Notes under the pieces: generated by a model
The model's database searches: none
The model's input: only the letters and a program-made list of their open reading frames with translations
What the model was told of the DNA's origin: nothing
Assembly (NCBI RefSeq): GCF_001700515.1
Contig: NZ_MAUD01000055.1
Span: 259-55,355 of the forward strand
Reading direction: 5' to 3'
Length of the DNA stretch: 55,097 nucleotides
Origin: Streptomyces lushanensis
Lineage (GTDB): Bacteria > Actinomycetota > Actinomycetes > Streptomycetales > Streptomycetaceae
Shown: in pieces, positions 41,715 through 50,258 of the stretch
How positions within the stretch are numbered: position 1 is the stretch's first letter
Layout: every line of letters begins with the position of its first letter
Made by a program: the position numbers and the translations under genes

Positions 41715-42451
41715 TTCCGTGTCCCCCGTACGATCAGCCGGCGCGAGCGCTGGTCGTAGCCGGAGCCGTCGAAGCCTCCGAAGCACTCGATGCCGGTGAA
41801 TCCGGCAGCGACGAAGAGATCGTGCAGCTCGGCGGCGCTGTAGAGGTGGGAGGTGAGGGACGCCGTACGCGCCGTCGAGCCGCGTACCAGCGTCCAGTCG
41901 GTCCTCAGCCGGCGCCAGCTGTCGAGCACCGTGTCGCGCTGGACGACATACGAGCCGTCCGGGAGGTCGACCGCCTGCGGCCGTCCGATCCAGCCCGCCA
42001 GGACCTCCTTGCCCATCACGTCCACCAGCAGCCGGCCGCCGGGCGCGAGGGACTCGCGCGCGTTGCGCAGCACCCGCAGATTGTCGTCGGGATCGTCGAA
42101 GTAGCCGAAGGACGTGAAGACATTGAGCACGATGTCGAAGGAGCCGGGCTCGGCGTACTCCAGCATGTCCGCCCTGATCAGCCGTACATCCGCACCGGCC
42201 GTCGCGCACGCCGTCCTCGCCCGCTCCAGCATGACCGCGCTGAGGTCGACGCCGGTGACGGTATAGCCGCGCCGCGCCAGCGGCACCAGAAAGAGCCCGG
42301 GGCCGCAGCAGAGATCCAGCACCCGGGAGCCGGGCGGGAAGTCCAGCAGCGGGGAATCCGCCACGATGCCCGCGACCTCCTCGCCGCGCGCGGCCGAGAA
42401 CATCGTGGGCGCGAAGTCGGACCAGAGGGAGTCGTCCTCGTACCACTTCAA
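41711..42451 (-). CDS. class I SAM-dependent methyltransferase, first gene of the operon
   Basis: A 246-residue methyltransferase. Motif I is VLDLCCGPGLFLVPLARRG, then GVDLSAVMLERAR and the motif IV region FDIVLNVFTSFGYFDD. The start is taken as TTG at 42451 (M-K-W-Y-E-D-D), which matches the family N-terminus LKWYEDD and has AGGAAGAGG upstream; the frame continues further left but lacks similarity. It is followed by the PLP gene with a 4-base overlap. The likely role is N- or O-methylation of the small product. The substrate is not deducible. Confidence 0.83.
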   Translation of the reverse strand: MKWYEDDSLWSDFAPTMFSAARGEEVAGIVADSPLLDFPPGSRVLDLCCGPGLFLVPLARRGYTVTGVDLSAVMLERARTACATAGADVRLIRADMLEYAEPGSFDIVLNVFTSFGYFDDPDDNLRVLRNARESLAPGGRLLVDVMGKEVLAGWIGRPQAVDLPDGSYVVQRDTVLDSWRRLRTDWTLVRGSTARTASLTSHLYSAAELHDLFVAAGFTGIECFGGFDGSGYDQRSRRLIVRGTRK

Positions 42452-42599
42452 CCGTGCTGCCCTCTTCCTGAGCCTCGACGGCCCCTGATACCGGCCCGGT
42501 GCGGCCCCTGATCGCCGCGTCCTTGTGACGTCCTTGTCAGTAGTCGGCCGTTGTCCACAGGTGGTTCCCGGGAGATCGGGGATGCCGGAGAATGGGCGC

Positions 42600-42923
42600 A
42601 TGGAGACGATGGTGTTCATGACGCTGCCGGGGCTGGTCATCCTGCTGACCGTCGTGGCCTTCGTCGATCAGCTTCTGCTGCGCGCGGGACGTGCCGGAAT
42701 GCTGCCCTGGCGGAACGGCGCGCGACAGGGACAGGTCTCGGCGACCGGGTTCGAGCAGTTGCACGCGACCTTCTCGCCGGGCAAGCAGAGCGAGCTGGGG
42801 GAGCGGCAGTCGGCCCTGCTGCTGAGGGACGACGAGGAGGACGGTGCCCCGCCGCACCGGACCACGGTGGATCTGGACGGCGGGACAGCGGTGATACGGA
42901 TACCGACGGCCGGCGGACACTGA
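42600..42923 (+). CDS. small membrane protein, DUF6191-like
   Basis: A 107-residue protein with one N-terminal membrane helix (FMTLPGLVILLTVVAFV) and a polar cytoplasmic part containing SATGFEQLHATFSPGKQSEL, a pattern I associate with the actinomycete DUF6191 family. The ATG at 42600 (METMVF) is chosen; an in-frame ATG at 42582 has GGGAGA upstream and is an alternative. It is divergent from the methyltransferase operon. No function is known. Confidence 0.7.
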   Translation: METMVFMTLPGLVILLTVVAFVDQLLLRAGRAGMLPWRNGARQGQVSATGFEQLHATFSPGKQSELGERQSALLLRDDEEDGAPPHRTTVDLDGGTAVIRIPTAGGH

Positions 42924-42972
42924 CGCGGACCGGTCCTCGGAGGGCGGTGCGCCGGTGCCCGGCGGTGGTGCC

Positions 42973-43668
42973 TCAGCCCTGGCGTTCGGCCGCGGCCAGG
43001 CCCGCGCGGATCGTCTCCGTGTCCGCGCTCGCCGCCGGGACGTCGAGGTTGTCGCCGTGCTTGTGCAGATCCAGACCGTACGGCAAGCCGTAGACCGGAG
43101 TGTCGCGCTCGAAGCGCCAGCTCTCCGCGAGCGGGCCCGCGTCGACGATGTCATAGCCGAGGAGATCGAGCAGCCGTGCGGCGGAGGTCTTCGCCTCCGG
43201 GTCGTCGCCCGCGATCGGCAGGGCCGTGCGGTCGGGCGCGCCCGTGGGGCGTGCCAGCGCGGCGAGATGCTTGTAGAAGATGTTGTTGAACGCCTTGACG
43301 ACCTTCGACTCCGGAAGGTGCTCCTGGAGCAGACCGCTGGTGGTGGTCCGCTGTGCGTCCAGCTCCGGGAACCGCCCGTCGCGCTCGGGATAGTAGTTGT
43401 TCGTGTCGAGGACCACCTTTCCCACCAGCGGCTCCACCGGCACCTTGCGGTAGTGCTTCAGCGGGACGGTGACCACCACCCAGTCACCGGCCTCCGCGGC
43501 CTCGACGGGTGTCGCGGCCCGCGCCCGCGGGCCCAGTTCGGCCACCAGGCCGTCCAGGGTCTCGGGGCCCCGGGAGTTGCTGAGGACCACGTCGATACCC
43601 GCGGCGACGGCGAGCCGCGCCAGGGTGCCACCGATGTGTCCACTGCCGATCAGTCCAAGAGTGCTCAT
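42973..43668 (-). CDS. NADP/F420-type reductase (NAD(P)-binding)
   Basis: A 231-residue Rossmann-fold protein of the NADPH-F420 reductase/NADP oxidoreductase group. It starts MSTLGLIGSGHIGGTLARLA, followed by SNSRGPETL, which fits NADP binding, then VPLKHYRKVP, VLDTNNYYPERDG, and AFNNIFYKHLA. The C-terminus is a short helical domain (GYDIVDAGPLAESWRFE). Members exchange electrons between F420 and NADP or act on other carbonyl substrates; which one here is unclear. An ATG 21 bases upstream is an alternative start. It appears to be transcribed alone. Confidence 0.8.
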   Translation of the reverse strand: MSTLGLIGSGHIGGTLARLAVAAGIDVVLSNSRGPETLDGLVAELGPRARAATPVEAAEAGDWVVVTVPLKHYRKVPVEPLVGKVVLDTNNYYPERDGRFPELDAQRTTTSGLLQEHLPESKVVKAFNNIFYKHLAALARPTGAPDRTALPIAGDDPEAKTSAARLLDLLGYDIVDAGPLAESWRFERDTPVYGLPYGLDLHKHGDNLDVPAASADTETIRAGLAAAERQG

Positions 43669-43682
43669 ACCGGTGCCAGCGG

Positions 43683-43718
43683 GGGACACCGCGGCGGTAT
43701 TCCCCGCCGCGGTGTCCC
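43683..43718. terminator. 15-bp perfect hairpin terminator
   Basis: GGGACACCGCGGCGG pairs with 43704-43718 around a 6-base TATTCC loop. It lies 69 bases downstream of the lamin-tail gene stop (minus strand) and just upstream of the reductase start, so it separates the two units. Confidence 0.8.
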
Positions 43719-43786
43719 GGCCACCTTTGGAGCAGTTTCCGGCCTGAGTGGTCCCCGGATGGAGCGGTCCCAGGACTGACCGGCCG

Positions 43787-44242
43787 TCAGCAGTTCTTGT
43801 AGTCGGCCCGCGTGGAGTTGTACGAGCAGGTGTCGTGCACCGCTCCCGAGGACCGGGTCAGGGTGGCCTTGTCCTTGTCGTTGTTCCAGACGTAGGCGGC
43901 ACGCTGCTGGAAGACCGTGGCACCGGTGTTGGTGCCCTTGCCCGTCTTGACGGTGACGGTCTTCCCGGCCTTGAGCGTGAATGTCTTGAATATGTACGCG
44001 TGCCGGGAGGCGTCGGTGAGCTTCCAGCCCTTGAGGCTCACCGGCTTGGCGGTGGTGTTCTTGATCTGGACCCACTCGCCGTTGAGGCTCGTGTTGGTCC
44101 GCTTGTCCGAGCCGGGGGAGTCGTACCAGATCTTGGTGATGTGCACGGACCCGGCGGCCTGCGCCTGTCCGGGGAACATCATCAGGGTGGCGGCTGCCGC
44201 CGCGAGAGCGGCGGCGGCGCCGGCGGTGCGGGCACGGGGCAT
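43787..44242 (-). CDS. secreted lamin-tail-domain protein
   Basis: A 151-residue protein with a signal peptide (MPRARTAGAAAALAAAAATL and cleavage near AQAAG). A lamin-tail domain follows (VHITKIWYDSPGSDKRTN, GEWVQIKNTT, VSLKGWKLTDA, YIFKTFTLKAGKTVTVKTG, YVWNNDKDKATL) and ends in a Cys-containing tail. Bacterial lamin-tail domains are immunoglobulin-like folds on the cell surface, often attached to nucleases; here the domain stands alone. The two Cys near the end could form a disulfide. The ATG is placed by the signal peptide; the open frame extends 21 residues further. Confidence 0.84.
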   Translation of the reverse strand: MPRARTAGAAAALAAAAATLMMFPGQAQAAGSVHITKIWYDSPGSDKRTNTSLNGEWVQIKNTTAKPVSLKGWKLTDASRHAYIFKTFTLKAGKTVTVKTGKGTNTGATVFQQRAAYVWNNDKDKATLTRSSGAVHDTCSYNSTRADYKNC

Positions 44243-44542
44243 GAAAGGATACGTCCTGTTCGGGGAAGGCGCCGCACAACAGGGCGGGCGCGAGGAACCC
44301 GACATTACGCAGCGCGTGCCCTTGAAATACTGCTTTCCGGGAAATCACATCAGAAGTACGCTCACGTCCCTGCCGGCTCCCGGTCGGTCCGCATGGGGCT
44401 CGGACGCGGATATGTGACGGTGCGTCGGTAACGGGTGCAGGCGCCCGCCGTCCGACGGCACCGGGGGTGTGTGCGGCGCGCGGGGAGCGCCCCCGGCGGA
44501 CGCTCCCGGGCGGGGATCCCGTCGGCCCCGTACCCGACGGAC

Positions 44543-45340
44543 TCACCCGGCCTCCCCGGTGCCGCGCGCGGTGGCGAGATGACGGCCCGCGGCCTGTTCC
44601 AGATGGACCAGATCGCTGGAGACGGTGGCGAAGGTGAAGCCCTCCGCCAGCCGCCCGGCGGCGCTCGCGCCGTCCGGGGTGTGGACGCCCGCCGCGACAC
44701 CGGCGCCGGCCGCCGCCTCGCGGATCGTCACCAGCGCAGCCTCGAACCGCTCGGCGACCGCCGGATCTCTCGTGGTGGCCCCGCCGATGCCCAGACGCAG
44801 ATCGGAAGGGCCGACATAGATACCGTCGAGGCCCTCGGTGGCACAGATCTCCGCCACATTGGCCAGACCGTCCGCGGTCTCGATCATCGCCAGCACGACC
44901 GTCTGCGCGTGCGCCTGCGCCGGGTCGGGCCCGATCCGCAGGGCCGAGCGCATCGGGCCGTACGAGCGGTGGCCGAGCGGCGGATACCGCACGGCCGCCA
45001 CGGCGTCGGCCGCTTCCCGTGCCGTGCCGATCAGCGGCACGATCACACCGGCCGCTCCCGCGTCGAGCGCGCGGCCGATCGGCCCCGGGTCGTTGGCCTC
45101 GACCCGCACCAGCCCGACGGCGGTGCTCCCCTTGGTGTCGATGGCGGTGAGCGACGCGAGCACTCCGGTGTAGGCGATCAGCCCGTGCTGGGCGTCCAGG
45201 ACCACGTAGTCGTAGCCCAGGCGTGCGATCCGCTCGGTGGAGACCGGCGAGTCGAGGACGGACCAGTAGCCGATGAGCCGCTCCCGGGCGCGCAGCGCAG
45301 TGGCGAAGGCGGCGGGCGTGCCGGACTGGTCTCGGGTCAT
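44543..45340 (-). CDS. HpcH/HpaI-family aldolase
   Basis: A 265-residue class II aldolase of the HpcH/HpaI/citrate-lyase-beta superfamily, which cleaves 2-keto-3-deoxy or 4-hydroxy-2-oxo acids to pyruvate and an aldehyde using a divalent metal. Motifs include YDYVVLDAQHG with the active-site His, GLVRVEANDP, GAAGVIVPLIGT, AMIETADGLANV with the metal-binding Glu, and IYVGPSDLRLGIGG with the metal-binding Asp. The ATG follows AAGGAG. It is upstream of, and not obviously linked with, the RiPP cluster. Specificity is unknown. Confidence 0.85.
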   Translation of the reverse strand: MTRDQSGTPAAFATALRARERLIGYWSVLDSPVSTERIARLGYDYVVLDAQHGLIAYTGVLASLTAIDTKGSTAVGLVRVEANDPGPIGRALDAGAAGVIVPLIGTAREAADAVAAVRYPPLGHRSYGPMRSALRIGPDPAQAHAQTVVLAMIETADGLANVAEICATEGLDGIYVGPSDLRLGIGGATTRDPAVAERFEAALVTIREAAAGAGVAAGVHTPDGASAAGRLAEGFTFATVSSDLVHLEQAAGRHLATARGTGEAG

Positions 45341-46116
45341 GAAGGGCTCCTTCGGTGCGATGGAGGGAAGCCGCACGGCATCACGGTGTGGCCGGGGCGG
45401 CCGGTGTCATCGTGACAGCGACCGGAGACGGCGGACGGGTACTCGGCGGTTGTGCCCGGGCATCGGGCACGGGGCAGCGGGCCGCGCAGCCGCGCGGCGC
45501 AGCGCCCGGGCGTACGGCTCGGCCGGCGCGGCGGCGGTCGGCCCGGTCCCGGTGACCCGGCCGGTCGAGCGGAGTGGAGCGACCGCGCTCCACGGGACCT
45601 TTTCGTCCTCCGGCCATGGTTCCGGTCAACTTCGGGCAGAGCGGTGCGAGCGGCGCAGCCCGTCACGTGCCGGGCCATGCCGGGCCATTCACGCTCATTC
45701 AAGCGCCTTTCCGCTTATTGGTCGGCAGCCCGAGAATACGAATCACGGCAAGGGTCGACTTTCCATGAACGACTTACTAGGATGCCCAACAAGTTCTTGG
45801 CGCCCGCATTGTTGAGACCTGACATATGTCAACTCGGCAATCCATTCATCTGTTGGTAAAGCACAGTTAAAGTCTTCAGGCTGCCCTCTGTGTGACGGTC
45901 GAAGATCGACATGGTGCAAACGGGCAGGCGGTCGGGCGTGTCGCGCTGTTACGGGGGAGTTGGAAATAGTGGGGCCCGATAGAGGTCTGTACCAAAGAAG
46001 ATTGCGAAAGATTTCAGTCCTGCGATGTCGGCGATGTCCCGGCGATGTGATGTGCCCAATCTCCGGCACTTTCGCGCGCCGCGGGCCCGAGTGCTGATTC
46101 GGAGGGCGGGAGTCGC
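45341..46116. other. 776-base spacer before the SARP gene, partly AT-rich
   Basis: The left half (45341-45690) is ordinary GC-rich sequence without a credible gene. From about 45700 to 46060 base composition falls well below the surroundings and the frames do not show Streptomyces codon use. Three short plus-strand frames exist: 45765-45815 (16 codons, MNDLLGCPTSSWRPHC, with a TTA), 45782-45859 (25 codons, ending GNPFICW) and 45969-46097 (42 codons, GTG start after GGGGGAG). None is convincing as a gene, but any could be a small peptide gene for the adjacent RiPP cluster. Palindrome GTCGA-AGA-TCGAC lies at 45898-45910. It is otherwise likely promoter and leader sequence. Confidence 0.5.
46022..46048 (+). 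promoter_or_regulatory. three GCGATGT direct repeats before the SARP gene
   Basis: GCGATGT occurs at 46022, 46031 and 46042, with the last two exactly 11 bp apart. SARP-type regulators bind heptamer direct repeats at 11-bp pitch near the -35 region. The site is about 70 bases upstream of the SARP start and could serve autoregulation. Inferred from spacing only. Confidence 0.4.
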
Positions 46117-47928
46117 GTGCGTTTCCAGCTTTTGGGCCCTTTGAGCATTGCCGATGGCCAGGACGCTGTTGTCCTCAAACCGTCCAAACCGGCCAGCCTG
46201 CTCGCGGCTCTGCTCATTCATCCCGGATCCGTTGTCTCGACCGGTTATCTGCTGCGCGCCCTGTGGGACGAGGACCAGCCGGCCACCGCCAGGGCCGCGC
46301 TCCAGAGCTGTGTCCTCCGGCTGCGCCGGCTCTTCGCCAAGTACGGGGTGACGGGCAGCGCCATCGAGGCGGTACCCGGCGGCTACCGGATGAACGCCGA
46401 CGCCGACACACTCGATCTGGTGCGCTTCCGCGCGCTGGTACGGGCGGCGGACGGTCCGGGCGACGCGGAGAGCGAGCTCTACCGGCTCAAGGAGGCGCTC
46501 GTCCTGTGGCAGGGACCGCTGCTGGCCAATGTGCCCTCCCCGATGCTCCACCGCGACGAGGTGCCCGGCCTGACCGAGGAGCGGCTGCGCGCGCTCGAAC
46601 GGGCCTGTGACATCGAGCTCGCGCTGGGCCGATGTCGACAGGTACTGGTCGACGTGTGGGAGGCGGCGCGCAGGCATCCCGGGCGCGAGCGTTTCTCCGA
46701 ACAGCTCATCGAAGCGCTCTACCGCACCGGCCGGCAGTCGGAGGCCCTCACCGAGTACCGCTCCGTGAAGGGCCGGATGAAGGAGGAGCTGGGCATCGAT
46801 CCCGGCCCGGGACTCCAGCGGCTCGAACTGGCCATACTCCGGGGTGACGACCTCGGTCCCCTGTCCGCCGACCGGGCCGTGCCGCTCCCCGGCCCCGCGG
46901 CGGTGGCCCTCACGCCGGGAACGGCGCGGCCCGCGCTCGCCGCCGCCCCCGCCCCGGCTCCCGCTCCCGTCGTACCTTCCGCGCCGCTCCCGCCGCCCGT
47001 ACCGCCCGTGCCGTCCTTCACCGGCCGGGCCGCCGAGCGGGCGGCGATCAACGCGAGCCTCACCTCGGGAACGTCCGCCACCGTCGTGGTCCTCTCCGGA
47101 GCCCCCGGCATCGGCAAGACGGCGCTGGCGCTCCAGAGTGCCCACGACTGCCAGGACAGCTTCCCCGGCGGTGTGTTCGTCCTCACCATGACCCGTCCCG
47201 ACGGATCGTCCCTCACCGCGGCCGAGGCGATGGCGGAACTCCCCGCGCCGGGCACCGCCGCCGGGCGGACCCTGGTCGTCCTGGACGACGTCACCACCGC
47301 CGACCAGGTGCGCCCGCTGCTCCCCGCCGCGGCCGGCGGCGCGGCGGTCGTCACCAGCAGACGCGGACTGGCCGGACTCGTGGCCACCCACGGCGGCACG
47401 GTCCACCGGCTCTCCACGCTGGATCCCGAGGAGTCCCAGGAACTGCTGGTTGCCGCGCTCGGCGCGGGCCGGGTGCACGCCGAGCCCGCCGCCGCGCGCG
47501 AACTGGCCCGCGTCTGCGGTCACTTCCCGCTCAGCCTGCGGATCGCCGCCGCCCGGCTGCTCACCCGTCCCGGGCTGCGCATCGAGGACTGTGTGGCCTG
47601 GCTGGCCGAGGATCCGCCGGCCAGGCTCTCCCTCGCGGACGACCCGAGGATGTCCGTACCGCACGTGTTCGGCCGGGCCCTGCACCGGCTGGAGCCGCGC
47701 TGGCAGCAGGCCTTCCGCCAACTCGGCGACCAGGAAGGGCTGCTGCTCCCCCCGGGAGTGCTCGGCGACTCCGCTGAGGCGGAGGAGGCGCTGGAGCGTC
47801 TCGCCGACGCCGGACTGCTCGAAGAAGGGCCTCCCGGCCCCTACCGCATCCATCAACTGCTGAAAATCTACGCGCGTCAGCAGGCGCGCGAATGGAACCG
47901 GAACCGGACGGCCACAGTGCCCCACTGA
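46117..47928 (+). CDS. SARP-family pathway activator with NB-ARC-type ATPase domain
   Basis: A 603-residue AfsR/SARP regulator. The N-terminus is an OmpR-like winged helix (MRFQLLGPLSI to VPGGYRM, about 1-95), followed by the bacterial transcriptional-activation domain (about 97-245). A Pro/Ala linker leads to an NB-ARC ATPase domain with P-loop GAPGIGKT at about 328, LVVLDDV and VVTSRRGLAGL, and a winged-helix end near 590. The tetratricopeptide part of full-length AfsR is absent. The GTG start follows GGAGGGCGGG. It heads the RiPP genes on the same strand and is the likely pathway-specific activator. Confidence 0.9.
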   Translation: MRFQLLGPLSIADGQDAVVLKPSKPASLLAALLIHPGSVVSTGYLLRALWDEDQPATARAALQSCVLRLRRLFAKYGVTGSAIEAVPGGYRMNADADTLDLVRFRALVRAADGPGDAESELYRLKEALVLWQGPLLANVPSPMLHRDEVPGLTEERLRALERACDIELALGRCRQVLVDVWEAARRHPGRERFSEQLIEALYRTGRQSEALTEYRSVKGRMKEELGIDPGPGLQRLELAILRGDDLGPLSADRAVPLPGPAAVALTPGTARPALAAAPAPAPAPVVPSAPLPPPVPPVPSFTGRAAERAAINASLTSGTSATVVVLSGAPGIGKTALALQSAHDCQDSFPGGVFVLTMTRPDGSSLTAAEAMAELPAPGTAAGRTLVVLDDVTTADQVRPLLPAAAGGAAVVTSRRGLAGLVATHGGTVHRLSTLDPEESQELLVAALGAGRVHAEPAAARELARVCGHFPLSLRIAAARLLTRPGLRIEDCVAWLAEDPPARLSLADDPRMSVPHVFGRALHRLEPRWQQAFRQLGDQEGLLLPPGVLGDSAEAEEALERLADAGLLEEGPPGPYRIHQLLKIYARQQAREWNRNRTATVPH

Positions 47929-47996
47929 CGGGCGATGCCCGCATTCGAACGATCCGGCCACCTTGACCACGCCACGTATCCAGGGGTGTCATCCAC

Positions 47997-50258
47997 ATGG
48001 GCTCAACCTATGAAGCCGTCGCCACGACCCGTCCGCGTATCCGCCGGGACGTCCTGTTCACCGAGACGGCGGACGGAGTGCTGTTCCACAACGCCGACGG
48101 CGGGTTCCAGCTCACCGCCAGGTCCGCCTACCGCTTCGCCACACTGATCGTCCCGCATCTCACCGGGGAGCACTCGGTCGCCGACATCTGCCAGGGCCTC
48201 GGCGACCAGCAGCGCGCCATGGTCGGCGAACTGGTGAGGAGCCTGTACGAACGGGACTTCGCCCGCGCGGTGCCGCCGGCCGGGACCGAGGAGGTGGACA
48301 CACCGCCCGATGCGGCCCGTCGCTATGCCCCGCAGATCGCCTATGTCGATCACTACTCGGACGACGCCGAGGCCCGGTTCCGGCGCTTCACCACCGCGCG
48401 GGTGGCCGTCCTCGGTGACGATCTCGTCGCCCGCTGGTGTGTGCTCAGCCTGATCCGCAACGGCTGCGCCACCATCGGCGTACGGACCGGACTCGACGGC
48501 GAGTCCAGGGAGATCATCGAGACCGAGGCACGGGAGGCGGCGGACGACGGCTGCCCGGTGACTCTTGTCGACCTCGGCGCGGACGATCCCGGACAGCCTC
48601 TGGGCTGGCCGGACCTCGACGGGTACGACATCGTCGTGGTGACCGGCGGGGCGGAGGCGCCGCGGCGGCTGTTCCCGCTGCTGCGCGCGGGCGTTCCCGA
48701 GGGCCGTACGCTGCTGCCCGCCTGGTCCTACGGCCATCACTCGGTGGTGGGCCCGCTGATGACGGCCGGGGCGACGAGCTGCTGGGCGTGCGCCGCGCTG
48801 CGTATCGGCTCCCACGACGAGGCCGCTGCCGCCGCCGACATCTGGAGCGCTCTGGCGCTGCCCGGCACCGTACCGGTCGGCGACCCGCCGAGCCGTCCGC
48901 TGGCCGCCATGATCGGCAATCTGCTCGGCTACGAGATCTTCCGGATCACCACCGGCGCGCTGCCCGCCGAGACCGCGGGTCAACTGGTCGTGCAGGACAT
49001 GAAGTCGCTCGACGTGTCCGCCGAACCGCTGCTGCCGCACCCTCGCTGCCCCTTCTGCGCCGACGCCGGCGCGGACGAAGGGGCCGGGCGAAGTGCCGTA
49101 CCGGCAGAGGCCGTCGATCTCGCCACGGCCGGGAGCGGCACGCCGGCGATGCCCACGCTCGCCACGGCCCGGGAGGCCGACGCCCTGGTGGAGGAGCTGA
49201 ACCGCCGCTCGGTGCTGGTCCGGCCACGGGCCGGTGTCTTCGGCCGGTTCGCCGACGAGCCGCTCACCCAGATCCCGCTCAAGGCCACCGTCGTCGAGTT
49301 CGGCACCGGCCACGCGACCGCGCGCCGGGTCGCCGCCTTCGACGTACACCATGTCGCGGGGGCCCGGCTGCGGGCGCTGGACGCGGCTGCCGAGGTCTAC
49401 GCCGAGCATGTCGTCCCCACGGCGGGTGTGCTGACCGGCGAGCGGCTCACGGCGGTACGGGCGCGGACACGCGCCGTGGAGCCCGCGGAACTGACGACCG
49501 CGGGCGCGGCGGCGGCCACCGATGAGCCGGTGACCGCGTGGACGCTCGCCACCTCGCTCCTGACCGGGGACCAGCTCCTCGTGCCCGCGGCGGCCGTACG
49601 GACCTTCGGTCTCCACAACGCCGGCCGGCTGTTCGAGCCGACCCGTGCCGGAACCGGTGCGGGAGCCTCGGCGGCCGACGCCGCGGCCGGCGGACTGCTC
49701 TCCGCCCTCGCCCATGACGCCCTCACCCGTGCGCTGCGCGGCGGACCGGTGAGCCGGATACCGCTCAAGACGCTCGGTGAAGGCCCCGACGCGGACGCCG
49801 AACTCACCTTCCTCATCAGGTCCGCCGCCGTCCTCGACGTCGAACTGGAGCTGCTCGACCTGGGCGAGGGCGACCGCTCCGGAGTCCATGTCCTGCTGGC
49901 CCGGGGAGCGGGCGGCTGGGCCGTCGGGTGCCAGACCGGCTGGCGGAGCGCCGCCGTCGCCGCCGTACGCGATCTGCTCGGCACCGTTCAGCTCGGCCGT
50001 GACGACTCGGCCGCGCCGTTCGACGCCGGAGACCCGCTGCTGCGTGACCTCGACGCGACGACTCTCGACGCCGCCGACACCGATGGCCCGCCCGCCGCCG
50101 CGGACCGGGAGGCCATCACCTGGTCCGAGGTGCTCGACCGGCTGCGGGCGGCCGGACGCGACGCCCTGGTGGTGCCCACCGGCTCCGCCGACCTGGCCGT
50201 CGCCGGGATCAGGACGGCCCGGGTGCTGCTCACCACGGAGGCATCCCGTGGCGCCTAG
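47997..50258 (+). CDS. RRE/E1-like TOMM leader-peptide-binding protein
   Basis: A 753-residue partner of the YcaO enzyme in azoline formation. Residues about 10-95 form a RiPP recognition element (PRIRRDVLFTETADGVLFHN) that binds the precursor leader. Residues about 125-355 are E1/ThiF-like with two zinc Cys pairs, CWAC near 262 and CPFC near 351. The C-terminal 390 residues are a divergent second half (PLTQIPLKATVVEFGTG and SRIPLKTLGEG) similar to degenerate YcaO sequence, seen in ocin-ThiF-type proteins of thiopeptide and goadsporin pathways. No ATP motif is visible, as expected because YcaO binds ATP. Its stop overlaps the YcaO start by 11 bases. Confidence 0.85.
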   Translation: MGSTYEAVATTRPRIRRDVLFTETADGVLFHNADGGFQLTARSAYRFATLIVPHLTGEHSVADICQGLGDQQRAMVGELVRSLYERDFARAVPPAGTEEVDTPPDAARRYAPQIAYVDHYSDDAEARFRRFTTARVAVLGDDLVARWCVLSLIRNGCATIGVRTGLDGESREIIETEAREAADDGCPVTLVDLGADDPGQPLGWPDLDGYDIVVVTGGAEAPRRLFPLLRAGVPEGRTLLPAWSYGHHSVVGPLMTAGATSCWACAALRIGSHDEAAAAADIWSALALPGTVPVGDPPSRPLAAMIGNLLGYEIFRITTGALPAETAGQLVVQDMKSLDVSAEPLLPHPRCPFCADAGADEGAGRSAVPAEAVDLATAGSGTPAMPTLATAREADALVEELNRRSVLVRPRAGVFGRFADEPLTQIPLKATVVEFGTGHATARRVAAFDVHHVAGARLRALDAAAEVYAEHVVPTAGVLTGERLTAVRARTRAVEPAELTTAGAAAATDEPVTAWTLATSLLTGDQLLVPAAAVRTFGLHNAGRLFEPTRAGTGAGASAADAAAGGLLSALAHDALTRALRGGPVSRIPLKTLGEGPDADAELTFLIRSAAVLDVELELLDLGEGDRSGVHVLLARGAGGWAVGCQTGWRSAAVAAVRDLLGTVQLGRDDSAAPFDAGDPLLRDLDATTLDAADTDGPPAAADREAITWSEVLDRLRAAGRDALVVPTGSADLAVAGIRTARVLLTTEASRGA

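Noticed and set aside
38115..42451. D-cycloserine biosynthesis cluster
   Set aside because: PLP, ATP-grasp and MFS genes are shared in type, but heme enzyme, arginase-like, racemase and serine acetyltransferase genes are absent and a methyltransferase is extra.
45743..46069. 108-codon minus-strand frame in the spacer before the SARP gene
   Set aside because: Its codon use is atypical, it has no ribosome site and no recognisable protein features, and it lies antisense to the likely promoter region.
45969..46097. 42-codon GTG frame with four Cys after GGGGGAG, considered as a RiPP precursor
   Set aside because: Rare codons (AGA, ATT, TCA), a basic rather than acidic leader, and overlap with the repeat-bearing promoter region make it unlikely; kept only as a note in the spacer entry.
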